64,000 nt of DNA from Bordetella trematum (GTDB lineage: Bacteria > Pseudomonadota > Gammaproteobacteria > Burkholderiales > Burkholderiaceae_B): contig NZ_FKBR01000019.1 of the NCBI RefSeq assembly GCF_900078335.1, positions 289,655 to 353,654 of the forward strand, in the 5' to 3' direction. Positions 26,163 through 33,691 of the stretch are shown in pieces. The stretch's first letter is position 1, and each line of letters opens with the position of its first letter. Below the pieces are notes generated by a model. That model saw only the letters and a list, made by a program, of their open reading frames with translations. It had not been told where the DNA came from and did no database searches. Position numbers and translations under genes: made by a program.

Positions 26163-27536
26163 ATGGCTACCCTGGACGCCTCAGCCCGCCTGGAGCGGCT
26201 GCCGTTTCGCGGCCCGGTTCTGAGGCTGGTGCTGATCATTGCGCTCGGCGGTTTTTTCGAGCTCTACGATCTGTTCCTGACGACCTATATCGTGCCGACC
26301 CTGCTTAAGGACGGCATCTATAGCCTGAAGACCGCCAATGTTTTCGACATGCATGCGGTGGCCAGTTTCGTGGCGGCGCTCTTTCTGGGGATGTTCGTCG
26401 GGGCGGGCCTGCTGGGGCGGCTGCCCGACCGCTTCGGGCGCAAGGCGGTCTTTACCTACGCCCTGATCGGCTACAGCGTCTGCACCCTGGTGATGGCCTT
26501 CCAGACCGAGGCTCTGTGGATCAACGTCTGGCGCTTTCTGGCGGCTGTCGGGATCGGGCTGGAGCAGGTCACCATCGTGACCTATACCTCGGAGCTGGTG
26601 GCCAGCCGTTATCGCGGCCGCGCCATCGCCCTGACGCAGACCATTTCCTTCGTGGCCATGCCGGTGGTTGCCACCGTGTCGTGGCTGTTGATCCCGCATG
26701 CCTTTCTGGGCCTGGAGGGCTGGCGCTGGGTGGTGATCCTGGGCGCCCTGGGGGCGGTGTTCATCTGGGTGCTGCGTCGTGCGTTGCCCGAGTCCGCCCT
26801 GTGGCTGGAGAGCAAGGGCCGCCATGCCGAGGCCAGCGAGGTGCTGGACCGGCTAGAAAGTCAGGTGTATGGCGACCGTTCGCCGCCGCCCGCGGCCGTG
26901 CCGCGGGATGCAGCGGGCGCACCGCCGGCGCCATTGGAGGGCAGGCGCTGGGCGGCCCTGTTCGGCCCGGGGGTGCGCCGGCTGGTGTTGATGATGGTGG
27001 TGGTCAATGTCTGCATCACGGTGGGCTATTACGGCTTCGCCTCCTGGGTGCCGACCCTGCTCGTCTCCAAGGGCATCACCACCGTGAAATCGCTGGAGTA
27101 CAGCCTGTTGATGGCCGTGGCCGCGCCGTTGGCGCCCCTGCTGTCCATGCTGGTGGCCGATCGCATCGAGCGCAAGTTGCAGGTCATGCTCAGCTGCACC
27201 TTCTGCGCCGTGCTGGGGCTGGCCTTTGCTGCCCAGAGCGTGCCGGCCGTGGTGATCGTGCTGGGCTTTCTGCTGACGCTGAACAACGGCTGGATGTCCT
27301 CCAGCTATCACACCTATCAGGCCGAACTGTTCCCGGTCGCCATCCGCGCCCAGGCGGTGGGTTTTGTTTATTCGTGGAGCCGTTTTTCGGCGGTGTTCTG
27401 CGCCTATGTCATTTCCTATCTACTGGCGCGATACGGCAACGCGGGCGTATTCGCGTTCATCACCGGCAGCATGTTGTTGATCGTGTTGACCTTGTGGCGC
27501 TTCGGTCCCAAGACCAACCGCCTGGTGTCGCGATGA
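26163..27536 (+). CDS. MFS transporter (metabolite:H+ symporter type)
   Basis: A 457-residue transporter with 12 predicted membrane segments. It has the GRLPDRFGRKAVF loop between helices 2 and 3, RYRGRAIALTQ, and PESALWLESKGRHAEA in the central loop, as in the sugar/organic-acid MFS subfamilies. AGGAGAGGAG lies just before the ATG. It is divergent from a GntR regulator and followed by an alpha/beta hydrolase, so it likely imports an ester or lactone, or the acid freed from it. The substrate is unknown. Confidence 0.87.
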   Translation: MATLDASARLERLPFRGPVLRLVLIIALGGFFELYDLFLTTYIVPTLLKDGIYSLKTANVFDMHAVASFVAALFLGMFVGAGLLGRLPDRFGRKAVFTYALIGYSVCTLVMAFQTEALWINVWRFLAAVGIGLEQVTIVTYTSELVASRYRGRAIALTQTISFVAMPVVATVSWLLIPHAFLGLEGWRWVVILGALGAVFIWVLRRALPESALWLESKGRHAEASEVLDRLESQVYGDRSPPPAAVPRDAAGAPPAPLEGRRWAALFGPGVRRLVLMMVVVNVCITVGYYGFASWVPTLLVSKGITTVKSLEYSLLMAVAAPLAPLLSMLVADRIERKLQVMLSCTFCAVLGLAFAAQSVPAVVIVLGFLLTLNNGWMSSSYHTYQAELFPVAIRAQAVGFVYSWSRFSAVFCAYVISYLLARYGNAGVFAFITGSMLLIVLTLWRFGPKTNRLVSR

Positions 27537-27555
27537 GGCGGGAGGCGCGCAAACC

Positions 27556-28530
27556 ATGATCTGTCTGGATCGTATCGAAGGCTGGCATGTGGGCGGCGAA
27601 TTGCGCCGCCTGGAGGGGTTTTCAAGCCAGGCGCATGCCAGCACCGGCCTGTCTTTCGAGGGCAATGGCTGGCATATGGTGGGGCAGATGTACGCCCAGT
27701 GTTTTCACGTGGCGCAGCCGCGGCTGTCGGTGCCGCTGGCGCTGTGGCATGGCGGCGGCATGAGTGGCGCCACCTGGGAAACCACCCCCGATGGCCGGCC
27801 AGGCTGGCTGTCTTTCTTCCTGCGTGAGTCCTTCAGCGTGGTGCTGTGTGACGGTTTCGAGCGCGGCCGGGCTTCGTTGCCGGCGTGGCCGCAGGCCTTT
27901 GATGGCGTGCCGGAGTATCGGGCGCTGGACGCCGTCTGGCATCACTTCCGTTTCGGGCCGCCGGCTGGGGCGGGGCTGCCGCTGGCGGCTCCCCGCGCAG
28001 CCGCCTACGCGGGCCAGCAGTTTCCGGTGGAACAGCTGGCCCACTTCGCCCGCCAGTTCGTGCCGCGTTTCACCAACTCCGATGATTGTGCGCGGGCCGC
28101 CTATGGCGCCTTGCTGCAGCGCCTGGAGGCGTGTGCCGTGATCGGCCACAGCCAGGGCGCAGCGTATGCGCTGGATGCGGCCCTGGCAGAACCGCGCCGC
28201 GTGGCGGCGGTGGTGGCGCTGGAGCCGCCGGTCAGCCAGGCCTGCCTGCAGCGGCTGAAGAGCGCGCCGCCGGGCCCGTTGCCGCCGCACTGCCTGATCT
28301 TCGGCGACCATATCCGCCAGCGTCACGCCACCTGGGAGCCTTTCCTGCACAACGCCATGGCGTATTGCGAGGAGCTGGCCGCACGCGACGTGCCGGTGAG
28401 CTTTATCGAATTGCCCGAACGGGGCATCCGGGGCAACAGCCATATGCTGCACATGGACGCCAACAGCGATTGCATCGCTGCGCTGGCGCGCGACTGGCTG
28501 CTGGGCCTGCCGGGGCTGGCGCGCGGTTGA
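27556..28530 (+). CDS. Alpha/beta hydrolase
   Basis: A 324-residue alpha/beta hydrolase. PLALWHGGGMSGATWE forms the oxyanion loop region, VVLCDGFERGRAS follows a strand, the nucleophile serine lies in IGHSQGA, and the catalytic histidine probably in GNSHMLHMD. No signal peptide is visible. It begins 19 bases after the MFS gene, so the two form an operon in which an imported compound may be hydrolysed. The long insertion between strands (about 100-190) is the cap. Confidence 0.82.
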   Translation: MICLDRIEGWHVGGELRRLEGFSSQAHASTGLSFEGNGWHMVGQMYAQCFHVAQPRLSVPLALWHGGGMSGATWETTPDGRPGWLSFFLRESFSVVLCDGFERGRASLPAWPQAFDGVPEYRALDAVWHHFRFGPPAGAGLPLAAPRAAAYAGQQFPVEQLAHFARQFVPRFTNSDDCARAAYGALLQRLEACAVIGHSQGAAYALDAALAEPRRVAAVVALEPPVSQACLQRLKSAPPGPLPPHCLIFGDHIRQRHATWEPFLHNAMAYCEELAARDVPVSFIELPERGIRGNSHMLHMDANSDCIAALARDWLLGLPGLARG

Positions 28531-28545
28531 ACGGGGCGTGCCGCT

Positions 28546-29352
28546 TCAGTCTTCGAGCGCTTCGTGCACGCCGTCGGCGCCGCGCTTCCAGTAACTGGAG
28601 GCGCGGATGCGGCTTTTGTCGATCTTGTGCTGCTCCACCATGACTGCGCGCACAGCTTTGGCGTCAGCCGATTCGGCAGCCACCCACACATAGCCCTCGC
28701 CTTGCGGCAGTTGCAGCGCGGCGGCGGCTTCGGCCAGGCTGGGGTCGCCGGCATCGCGCGCCAGCCAGCGGATGCTGGCGTTGGCGCGGGTGGTCAGCGG
28801 CATCTGGTTGATGGCCGACGGAACTTCGATCACTACCAGCGCCCGGGCGCCGGCCGGCAGTTCTTCCAGCCGGCGTGCAATGGCGGGCAGGGCCGTTTCA
28901 TCGCCGATCAGCACATGCCAGTCGAACGCCGCCGGCACCACGAAAGAGCCGCGCGGGCCGGCGATGGCGAGCGGCTGGCCTGGTTGCGCCTGGGCGGCCC
29001 AGGCGCCGGCCGGCCCGTCGCCGTGCAGCACGAAATCCAGCACCAGTTCACGCCTGCCGGCGTCGTAGAGGCGCGGGGTGTAGTCGCGCGCAGCCGGGCG
29101 TGGGGCGTCTTCGCGAAAGCGGGCGCCGTCGGGGCCGATCTCGGGCAGCGCCACGGGCTGTCCGGGTTCGGGGGCGAAGAAAATCTTGACGTGATCGTCG
29201 AACGAGGCGGTCACGAAGTCCTGCAGGTCATCGCCCTGGACGGTGATGCGGGCCAGCAGGCCGCCGGCCAGGGGCTCGACCCGGGTGACGGTGAGCTGAC
29301 GCAGCTTCAGGGGGTGGCGCACGCGTTCGACGCGCAGATCAGGGGTATTCAT
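28546..29352 (-). CDS. yqjH: Siderophore-interacting ferric reductase, YqjH-like
   Basis: A 268-residue member of the SIP/ViuB family. The FAD-binding motif is RDYTPR, with the following GPRGSFVVP loop; the C-terminal part has IGDETALPAIARRLEELP for NAD(P)H binding. In E. coli YqjH reduces ferric siderophores with NADPH to release iron. The start at ATG of MNTPDL has GGAG upstream; a GTG two codons earlier is possible. It lies 18 bases after the PadR-type regulator gene in one operon, matching the yqjI-yqjH pair of enterobacteria, where the two genes are divergent. Confidence 0.9.
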   Translation of the reverse strand: MNTPDLRVERVRHPLKLRQLTVTRVEPLAGGLLARITVQGDDLQDFVTASFDDHVKIFFAPEPGQPVALPEIGPDGARFREDAPRPAARDYTPRLYDAGRRELVLDFVLHGDGPAGAWAAQAQPGQPLAIAGPRGSFVVPAAFDWHVLIGDETALPAIARRLEELPAGARALVVIEVPSAINQMPLTTRANASIRWLARDAGDPSLAEAAAALQLPQGEGYVWVAAESADAKAVRAVMVEQHKIDKSRIRASSYWKRGADGVHEALED

Positions 29353-29370
29353 AGGCACTCCGATTGGGGT

Positions 29371-30063
29371 TCAGGGACAGGCCGGATCGGTGATGGCCTG
29401 AACCGCCTGGCGCAGAATGTCGGCCACGCGGCGTTGCTCGGCCGGAGCAGCGCTGCTGGTCTTGAGCAGGGCCTGACGCAGGGCCTTGTGCGCATCCACG
29501 TATTCCTGGACCCAGCCGGTGGCGAGATCTTCGCCCTGTGATCCGGTCTGGCGGGGTTCTCCGCTCCAGGCCTGGCGCATCCACTCCATCTTGCGTCCGA
29601 TGTGGCGCAGCTTTTCAAGCAGCAGATCGACGTGTTCACGGTGGGCCTGCAGGCGCGCTAGGCCGTCGGGGGCAAGGTGGTAGCGCTTCTTGCTGCCTTC
29701 GCGTTCGACGGTGGCCTGACCGAGCTCTTCCAGATAGGTCAGCGCCGGATACACCATGCCGGGGCTCGGGGTGTAGTAACCGTTGCTCAAGGTGCTCAGG
29801 GCCTTGATGAGTTCGTAGCCGTGGCTGGGATGCTGTTCAAGCAGGCTCAGCAGCAGGAGCTGCAGGTCATCGGCGCCGACTTTGCGGCCACGTGTCCATT
29901 CGGCGCCGCCGCGCCCGCCGTCGTGGCCGTGGCCATGTCCGGACTCGGCCCCGGCACTCTGGCCGCGGTGACCGGACAGCGGGCGCGCTGCATGGCGGCC
30001 GCCCTGTGCGGGGCGGCCGAGACGGCGGCGGGGAAGGTCGGAGAGATACTGAGGGGGGCGCAT
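29371..30063 (-). CDS. yqjI: PadR-family metal-responsive repressor, YqjI-like
   Basis: A 230-residue regulator. The first 60 residues are basic and His/Gly-rich, with GHGHGHDGG at 42-50, a probable metal-binding region. A PadR winged helix follows (about 65-140; LLLLSLLEQHPSHGYELIKAL, YTPSPGMVYPALTYLEELG, KKRYHLAPDG), then a helical dimerisation tail. E. coli YqjI, with a similar metal-binding extension, responds to nickel or iron and represses yqjH. The start has AGGAGG in good position. Autoregulation through the palindromes upstream is expected. Confidence 0.9.
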   Translation of the reverse strand: MRPPQYLSDLPRRRLGRPAQGGRHAARPLSGHRGQSAGAESGHGHGHDGGRGGAEWTRGRKVGADDLQLLLLSLLEQHPSHGYELIKALSTLSNGYYTPSPGMVYPALTYLEELGQATVEREGSKKRYHLAPDGLARLQAHREHVDLLLEKLRHIGRKMEWMRQAWSGEPRQTGSQGEDLATGWVQEYVDAHKALRQALLKTSSAAPAEQRRVADILRQAVQAITDPACP

Positions 30064-30130
30064 GGCGATCCTCCTGGCAAGCGGGTCGGGCTGCCGCATC
30101 CCGGCGGCAGACGCCGCAGGAGGCGGATGG

Positions 30131-30161
30131 ATATATCTTAAGATATATATCGTACGATATA
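30131..30161. promoter_or_regulatory. Double palindromic operator of the yqjI-yqjH-like operon
   Basis: Two overlapping perfect palindromes, ATATATCTTAAGATATAT (30131-30148) and TATATCGTACGATATA (30146-30161), lie about 70-100 bases before the PadR gene's ATG. The AT-rich 31-base block stands out in GC-rich DNA. PadR/YqjI regulators bind such sites, so this is the likely operator and promoter core. Confidence 0.85.
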
Positions 30162-30178
30162 GGCTGGTCTGCCGTCCG

Positions 30179-30517
30179 TCAAGGCCCGAGGACGTGGATT
30201 GCCAGGAAAGTGGGCAGCAAACGCTCAAGGCCGAAGCGCGGGCGGGGAGGCCATGCCGCCAGGACATGCCCGAGCAGCAAGCCGGCGCGCAGCGCGGCAA
30301 AGCTGGCTTGCCACACCGGTGCGATGTCGGGGATTTGCCGATTGGAAATGGGGTGGACGGCGATCTCGAAGGCGCCCGCGCCAGAGCGCGACGGCTCGCG
30401 CACGTCGTCCGGGCGGGCGGCGGCCATCATTTTCAGCCGGTCGGCACCCTGGGCAGGGGCGACAGGCAGGGTGTTTGCCTGTGAAACAGGCAAAACCGCC
30501 TCGGCGCGGGCCGCCAT
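30179..30517 (-). CDS. Doubtful small frame, 112 residues
   Basis: An open frame from ATG encodes 112 residues with a mixed composition and a hydrophobic helix-like part (WQASFAALRAGLLLGHVLAAW). It resembles no family I know. It lies downstream of poxB and upstream of the yqjI operator, and no good ribosome site is evident. It may be a gene remnant or chance in GC-rich DNA. Confidence 0.2.
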   Translation of the reverse strand: MAARAEAVLPVSQANTLPVAPAQGADRLKMMAAARPDDVREPSRSGAGAFEIAVHPISNRQIPDIAPVWQASFAALRAGLLLGHVLAAWPPRPRFGLERLLPTFLAIHVLGP

Positions 30518-30537
30518 GGGCGCGCCGACATCCTGGC

Positions 30538-30569
30538 GCGCCCGGCCGGCCAGGCGGCCGGCCGGGCGC
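30538..30569 (-). terminator. Hairpin after poxB
   Basis: A perfect 14-bp GC stem (arm CCCGGCCGGCC extended by GCG) with a four-base loop begins seven bases beyond the poxB stop. There is no T-run, so its action as a terminator is inferred from position and strength. Confidence 0.5.
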
Positions 30570-30575
30570 CGGGCC

Positions 30576-32309
30576 TTAGCGGCCCAGCAGGTTTTCCTTG
30601 GCGAGGTCCAGCACCTCGTCGCCGCGCCCGCTCATGACGGCGCGCAAGGCCCACAGGCCGAAGCCCTTGACCTGGGCCGCCGTGACGGTCGGCGGCATGG
30701 ACAGCTCCTGCTTGGCGGTCAGCACGTCCAGCACGGCCGGGCCCGGGTGGGCCAGCCATTCGGCCACGGCCGCCGGCAGGTCGGCGGCATCCTCGACACG
30801 GATGCCGTGGATGCCCATGGCACGCGCCATGGCGGCGAAGTCGGGGTTGTCCAGATCGGTGCCGACCTCGACAAAGCCGCTGGCCTTCATTTCCAGCGCC
30901 ACGAAGCCCAGCACGCCATTGTTGAAGATGGCGATCTTGGCCGGGATGTTCTCCTGCTTGAGGGTGATGAGATCGCCCATCAGCATGGAGAAGCCGCCGT
31001 CGCCCGACAGCGAAATCACCTGCCGTTGCGGCTGGGCGGTCTTGATGCCCAGCGCCTGCGGCATGGCGTTGGCCATCGAGCCGTGCACCAGCGATCCCAC
31101 CAGGCGGCGCTTGCCGTTCATCTTCAGGTAGCGCGCCGCCCAGATGGTGGGCGTGCCCACGTCGAAGGTGAACACGGCGTCGTCATCGGCGGCCTCGGAA
31201 ATGGTGCGCGCCAGATACTGCGGATGAATGAGCTTCTTGCCGGGCGAGGCGACGGCGAGGTCATCGAGCGTTTTGCGGGCGCGTTGGTAGTGCGCGCGGC
31301 TGTCTTCCAGATGCTTGCCGTCCTTCTTGCCGTCGAGCTTGGGCAACAGGGCCTGCAACGTGGCGTTGACATCGCCCACCACGCCGAGATCCAGCTTGGC
31401 GCGGCGGCCGAGCTGCTCGGCGCGCAGGTCGACCTGCGCGATCTTGATCCCGGTGGGCAGGAACTGCTTGTAGGGGAAGTCGGTGCCCAACATCAGCAGC
31501 ACGTCGCAGGCGTGCATGGCGGCGTAGCCGGAGGAAAAGCCGATCAGCCCGGTCATGCCGACGTCAAAGGGGTTGTCGTACTCGACGAATTCCTTGCCGC
31601 CCAGCGCATGCACGATGGGGCTTTGCAGCGCCTGGGCCACCTGCATCAGCGCGTCGTGTGCGCCAGCGCAACCCCGGCCGCAGAACAGCGTGACGCGCTT
31701 GCCGGCATTGAGCAGGTCGGCCAGCGCCTGCAGTTCGGGCTCGGCCGGCACCACGCGCGGGGCCTTGGGCAGCAGCCCGGCCGGCGGCGAGGGCGCGCGC
31801 GCCGGCGCCTTGGCCAGCAGGATGTCGCCCGGGATGACGATGACGGCCACGCCGCGCCGGCCGACGGCGGCGCGGATGGCATTCTCCAGCACATAGGGCA
31901 TCTGGGCCGGATCGGAGACCATCTCGCAGTACACGCTGCATTCGCGGAACAGGTTCTCGGGGTGGGTTTCCTGGAAATAGCCGCCGCCGATCTCGGAAGA
32001 CGGGATCTGCGCGGCGATGGCCAGCACCGGCGTACGGCTGCGCTGCGCGTCGAACAGGCCATTGATCAGGTGCAGGTTGCCGGGGCCGCAGGAGCCGGCG
32101 CAGACCGCCAGCTCGCCGGTCACCTGGGATTCGCCGCTGGCGGCGAAGGCGGCTGCCTCTTCGTGGCGCACATGCACCCAGCGCATGGTCTTACTGGTGC
32201 GCAGGGCTTCGGTCAAACCGTTCAGGCTGTCGCCGACGACGCCATAAATGCGTTGAACGCCGGCTTGGTCAAGCGTCTGGATCATCAGGTCAGCGATGTT
32301 TTGCGACAT
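30576..32309 (-). CDS. poxB: Pyruvate dehydrogenase (quinone), PoxB
   Basis: A 577-residue thiamine-diphosphate enzyme. The N-terminal domain has the catalytic glutamate region HVRHEEAAAFAASGES and GSCGPGNLHLINGL; the C-terminal domain has the ThDP motif GDGGFSMLMGDLITLKQENIPAKIAIFNN (GDG...NN). PoxB decarboxylates pyruvate to acetate and CO2 and passes electrons to ubiquinone at the membrane; the C-terminus (LDLAKENLLGR) fits the lipid-activated helix of that enzyme. The start is supported by AAGAGGAA upstream. It is divergent from the mechanosensitive channel genes. Confidence 0.92.
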   Translation of the reverse strand: MSQNIADLMIQTLDQAGVQRIYGVVGDSLNGLTEALRTSKTMRWVHVRHEEAAAFAASGESQVTGELAVCAGSCGPGNLHLINGLFDAQRSRTPVLAIAAQIPSSEIGGGYFQETHPENLFRECSVYCEMVSDPAQMPYVLENAIRAAVGRRGVAVIVIPGDILLAKAPARAPSPPAGLLPKAPRVVPAEPELQALADLLNAGKRVTLFCGRGCAGAHDALMQVAQALQSPIVHALGGKEFVEYDNPFDVGMTGLIGFSSGYAAMHACDVLLMLGTDFPYKQFLPTGIKIAQVDLRAEQLGRRAKLDLGVVGDVNATLQALLPKLDGKKDGKHLEDSRAHYQRARKTLDDLAVASPGKKLIHPQYLARTISEAADDDAVFTFDVGTPTIWAARYLKMNGKRRLVGSLVHGSMANAMPQALGIKTAQPQRQVISLSGDGGFSMLMGDLITLKQENIPAKIAIFNNGVLGFVALEMKASGFVEVGTDLDNPDFAAMARAMGIHGIRVEDAADLPAAVAEWLAHPGPAVLDVLTAKQELSMPPTVTAAQVKGFGLWALRAVMSGRGDEVLDLAKENLLGR

Positions 32310-32627
32310 AGATTCCTCTTGGGTGCGGGAGATGGGCGGTGCAGGAAAGACATTGCCGGAAAAACCGGCGCTGCCCTGGGCCATTGCCCTCGGACGGGTC
32401 ATGCTGTGGGCGGCGCGCTCAGACGTTGTGGCGGTTGACCCGCAACGTCCGGCGGCCTGGTGCTGGCGCTTGCTTGCCCTATTATGAAGCGCATCAGACT
32501 GATTTACTATGACGGGGCGCAAGCCGTCGGGACGGGCTGTCGGGCGACTGCAAGTGAAACGCCGGGCGGGTTGCCGTCAACCGGGGCTCCTGTATCGACG
32601 GGCGCCGCTCTCGGGCGGGCCATTGAC
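32310..32627. other. Divergent intergenic region between poxB and mscS-like gene
   Basis: This 318-base gap must hold the promoters of both units. I see no clear inverted repeat, riboswitch or small gene in it. An open frame continues upstream of the channel start but lacks homology. Confidence 0.5.
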
Positions 32628-33683
32628 ATGACCATGACCGAAGATCGTTTCACGACCTATCTTTCCCTGGGCGGCGTGGCCGCGTTGCTGGTGGGCGCCG
32701 CCATTCTGGTGGCCCTGTTCAAGCGGCGGGGCCGCAAATGGCACATGAGCATCACGCTGCACCTCATCCAGCTTGCCCTGCTGTGCACGCTGGTGCTGAC
32801 GTTGCGGCATCTGGCACTGTTGCTGGTGCATGACGAAGCCGCCGACCTGGGCTTCATCTCGGAGCGGGCGCTGAACCTGACGGCATCCTTTGCCATCATC
32901 TGCCTGGTGCTCAACCAGCTGTTCGAACTGATCAACCGGCTGGTGCGGCGACAGATCCAGAAGGGGAGCGACCCGACGTCTTCGCGGGTATTGTCGCGCG
33001 TGCTGAAGGTCGCCATCGCGCTGACCTTTCTGTTCCTGTTCGGCGAGCACTTCGGCATCGGGATCTCGGGCCTGCTGGCCTTCGGCGGGCTGGGCGGCAT
33101 CGCCATCGGCCTGGCCGGGCAGAACATCCTGAGCAATTTCTTCTCGGGCATGATGCTGTACTTCGACCGGCCCTTCAATATCGGCGACTGGGTGCGCTCG
33201 CCGGATCGCAAGATCGAGGGCGTGGTTTCCGAGATCGGCTGGCGGATCACCAAGATCATCACCTTCGACAACCGGCCGCTGTACGTGCCGAACTCGCTGT
33301 TCACCTCGATCAGCGTGGAGAACCCCAGCCGCATGACCAATCGCCGCATCAGCACCACGCTGGGTTTGCGCTACGAGGATGCCGACAAGATCGGCCCTAT
33401 CATCGAAGACGTGCGCAAGATGCTGCAAGGCAACGACAAGATCGACCAGACCCAGGACCTGCTGGTGTATTTCAATGCCTTTGGCGAGTCGTCGCTGAAC
33501 ATCATGGTCTATTGCTTCACCAAGACCACCGGCTGGGCGGCCTGGCTGCAAGCCCAACAGGAGGTCTATCTGAAGCTGATCGAGATCGTGCATGGCCATG
33601 GCGCGGATTTCGCCTTTCCCTCGCAGACGCTCTATGTCGAGGGCGAGCCGGCAACGCGCCCTGCCGCGCCCTTGTCCCAATGA
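32628..33683 (+). CDS. Small-conductance mechanosensitive channel (MscS family), first
   Basis: A 351-residue membrane protein. Several N-terminal membrane segments precede the pore helix and beta domain: SGLLAFGGLGGIAIGLAGQNILSNFFSGMMLYFDRPFNIGDWV is the Gly/Ala-packed TM3 and the conserved entry to the cytoplasmic vestibule. The rest (ITKIITFDNRPLYVPNSLF, NPSRMTNRRI) is the cytoplasmic cage. It opens on osmotic downshock to release solutes. The ATG of MTMTEDRF is chosen at the first recognisable sequence. Its stop region overlaps the start region of a second channel gene. Confidence 0.88.
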   Translation: MTMTEDRFTTYLSLGGVAALLVGAAILVALFKRRGRKWHMSITLHLIQLALLCTLVLTLRHLALLLVHDEAADLGFISERALNLTASFAIICLVLNQLFELINRLVRRQIQKGSDPTSSRVLSRVLKVAIALTFLFLFGEHFGIGISGLLAFGGLGGIAIGLAGQNILSNFFSGMMLYFDRPFNIGDWVRSPDRKIEGVVSEIGWRITKIITFDNRPLYVPNSLFTSISVENPSRMTNRRISTTLGLRYEDADKIGPIIEDVRKMLQGNDKIDQTQDLLVYFNAFGESSLNIMVYCFTKTTGWAAWLQAQQEVYLKLIEIVHGHGADFAFPSQTLYVEGEPATRPAAPLSQ

Positions 33684-33691
33684 GGTCCGCC

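Larger units (their letters stand above)
30064..30575. other. Intergenic region between yqjI-like gene and poxB
   Basis: The part nearest the PadR gene is its leader and double palindrome. The remainder, about 30165-30537, has coding-like composition on the minus strand (see the doubtful small frame) but no recognised gene, RNA or repeat. The last 40 bases hold the poxB hairpin. Confidence 0.6.

Noticed and set aside
29892-32438. Very long plus-strand open frame of over 800 codons opposite poxB and the PadR gene
   Set aside because: Its product is His/Gln/Gly-rich with no domain; poxB on the other strand has full catalytic motifs. It is a mirror of GC-rich codon use.
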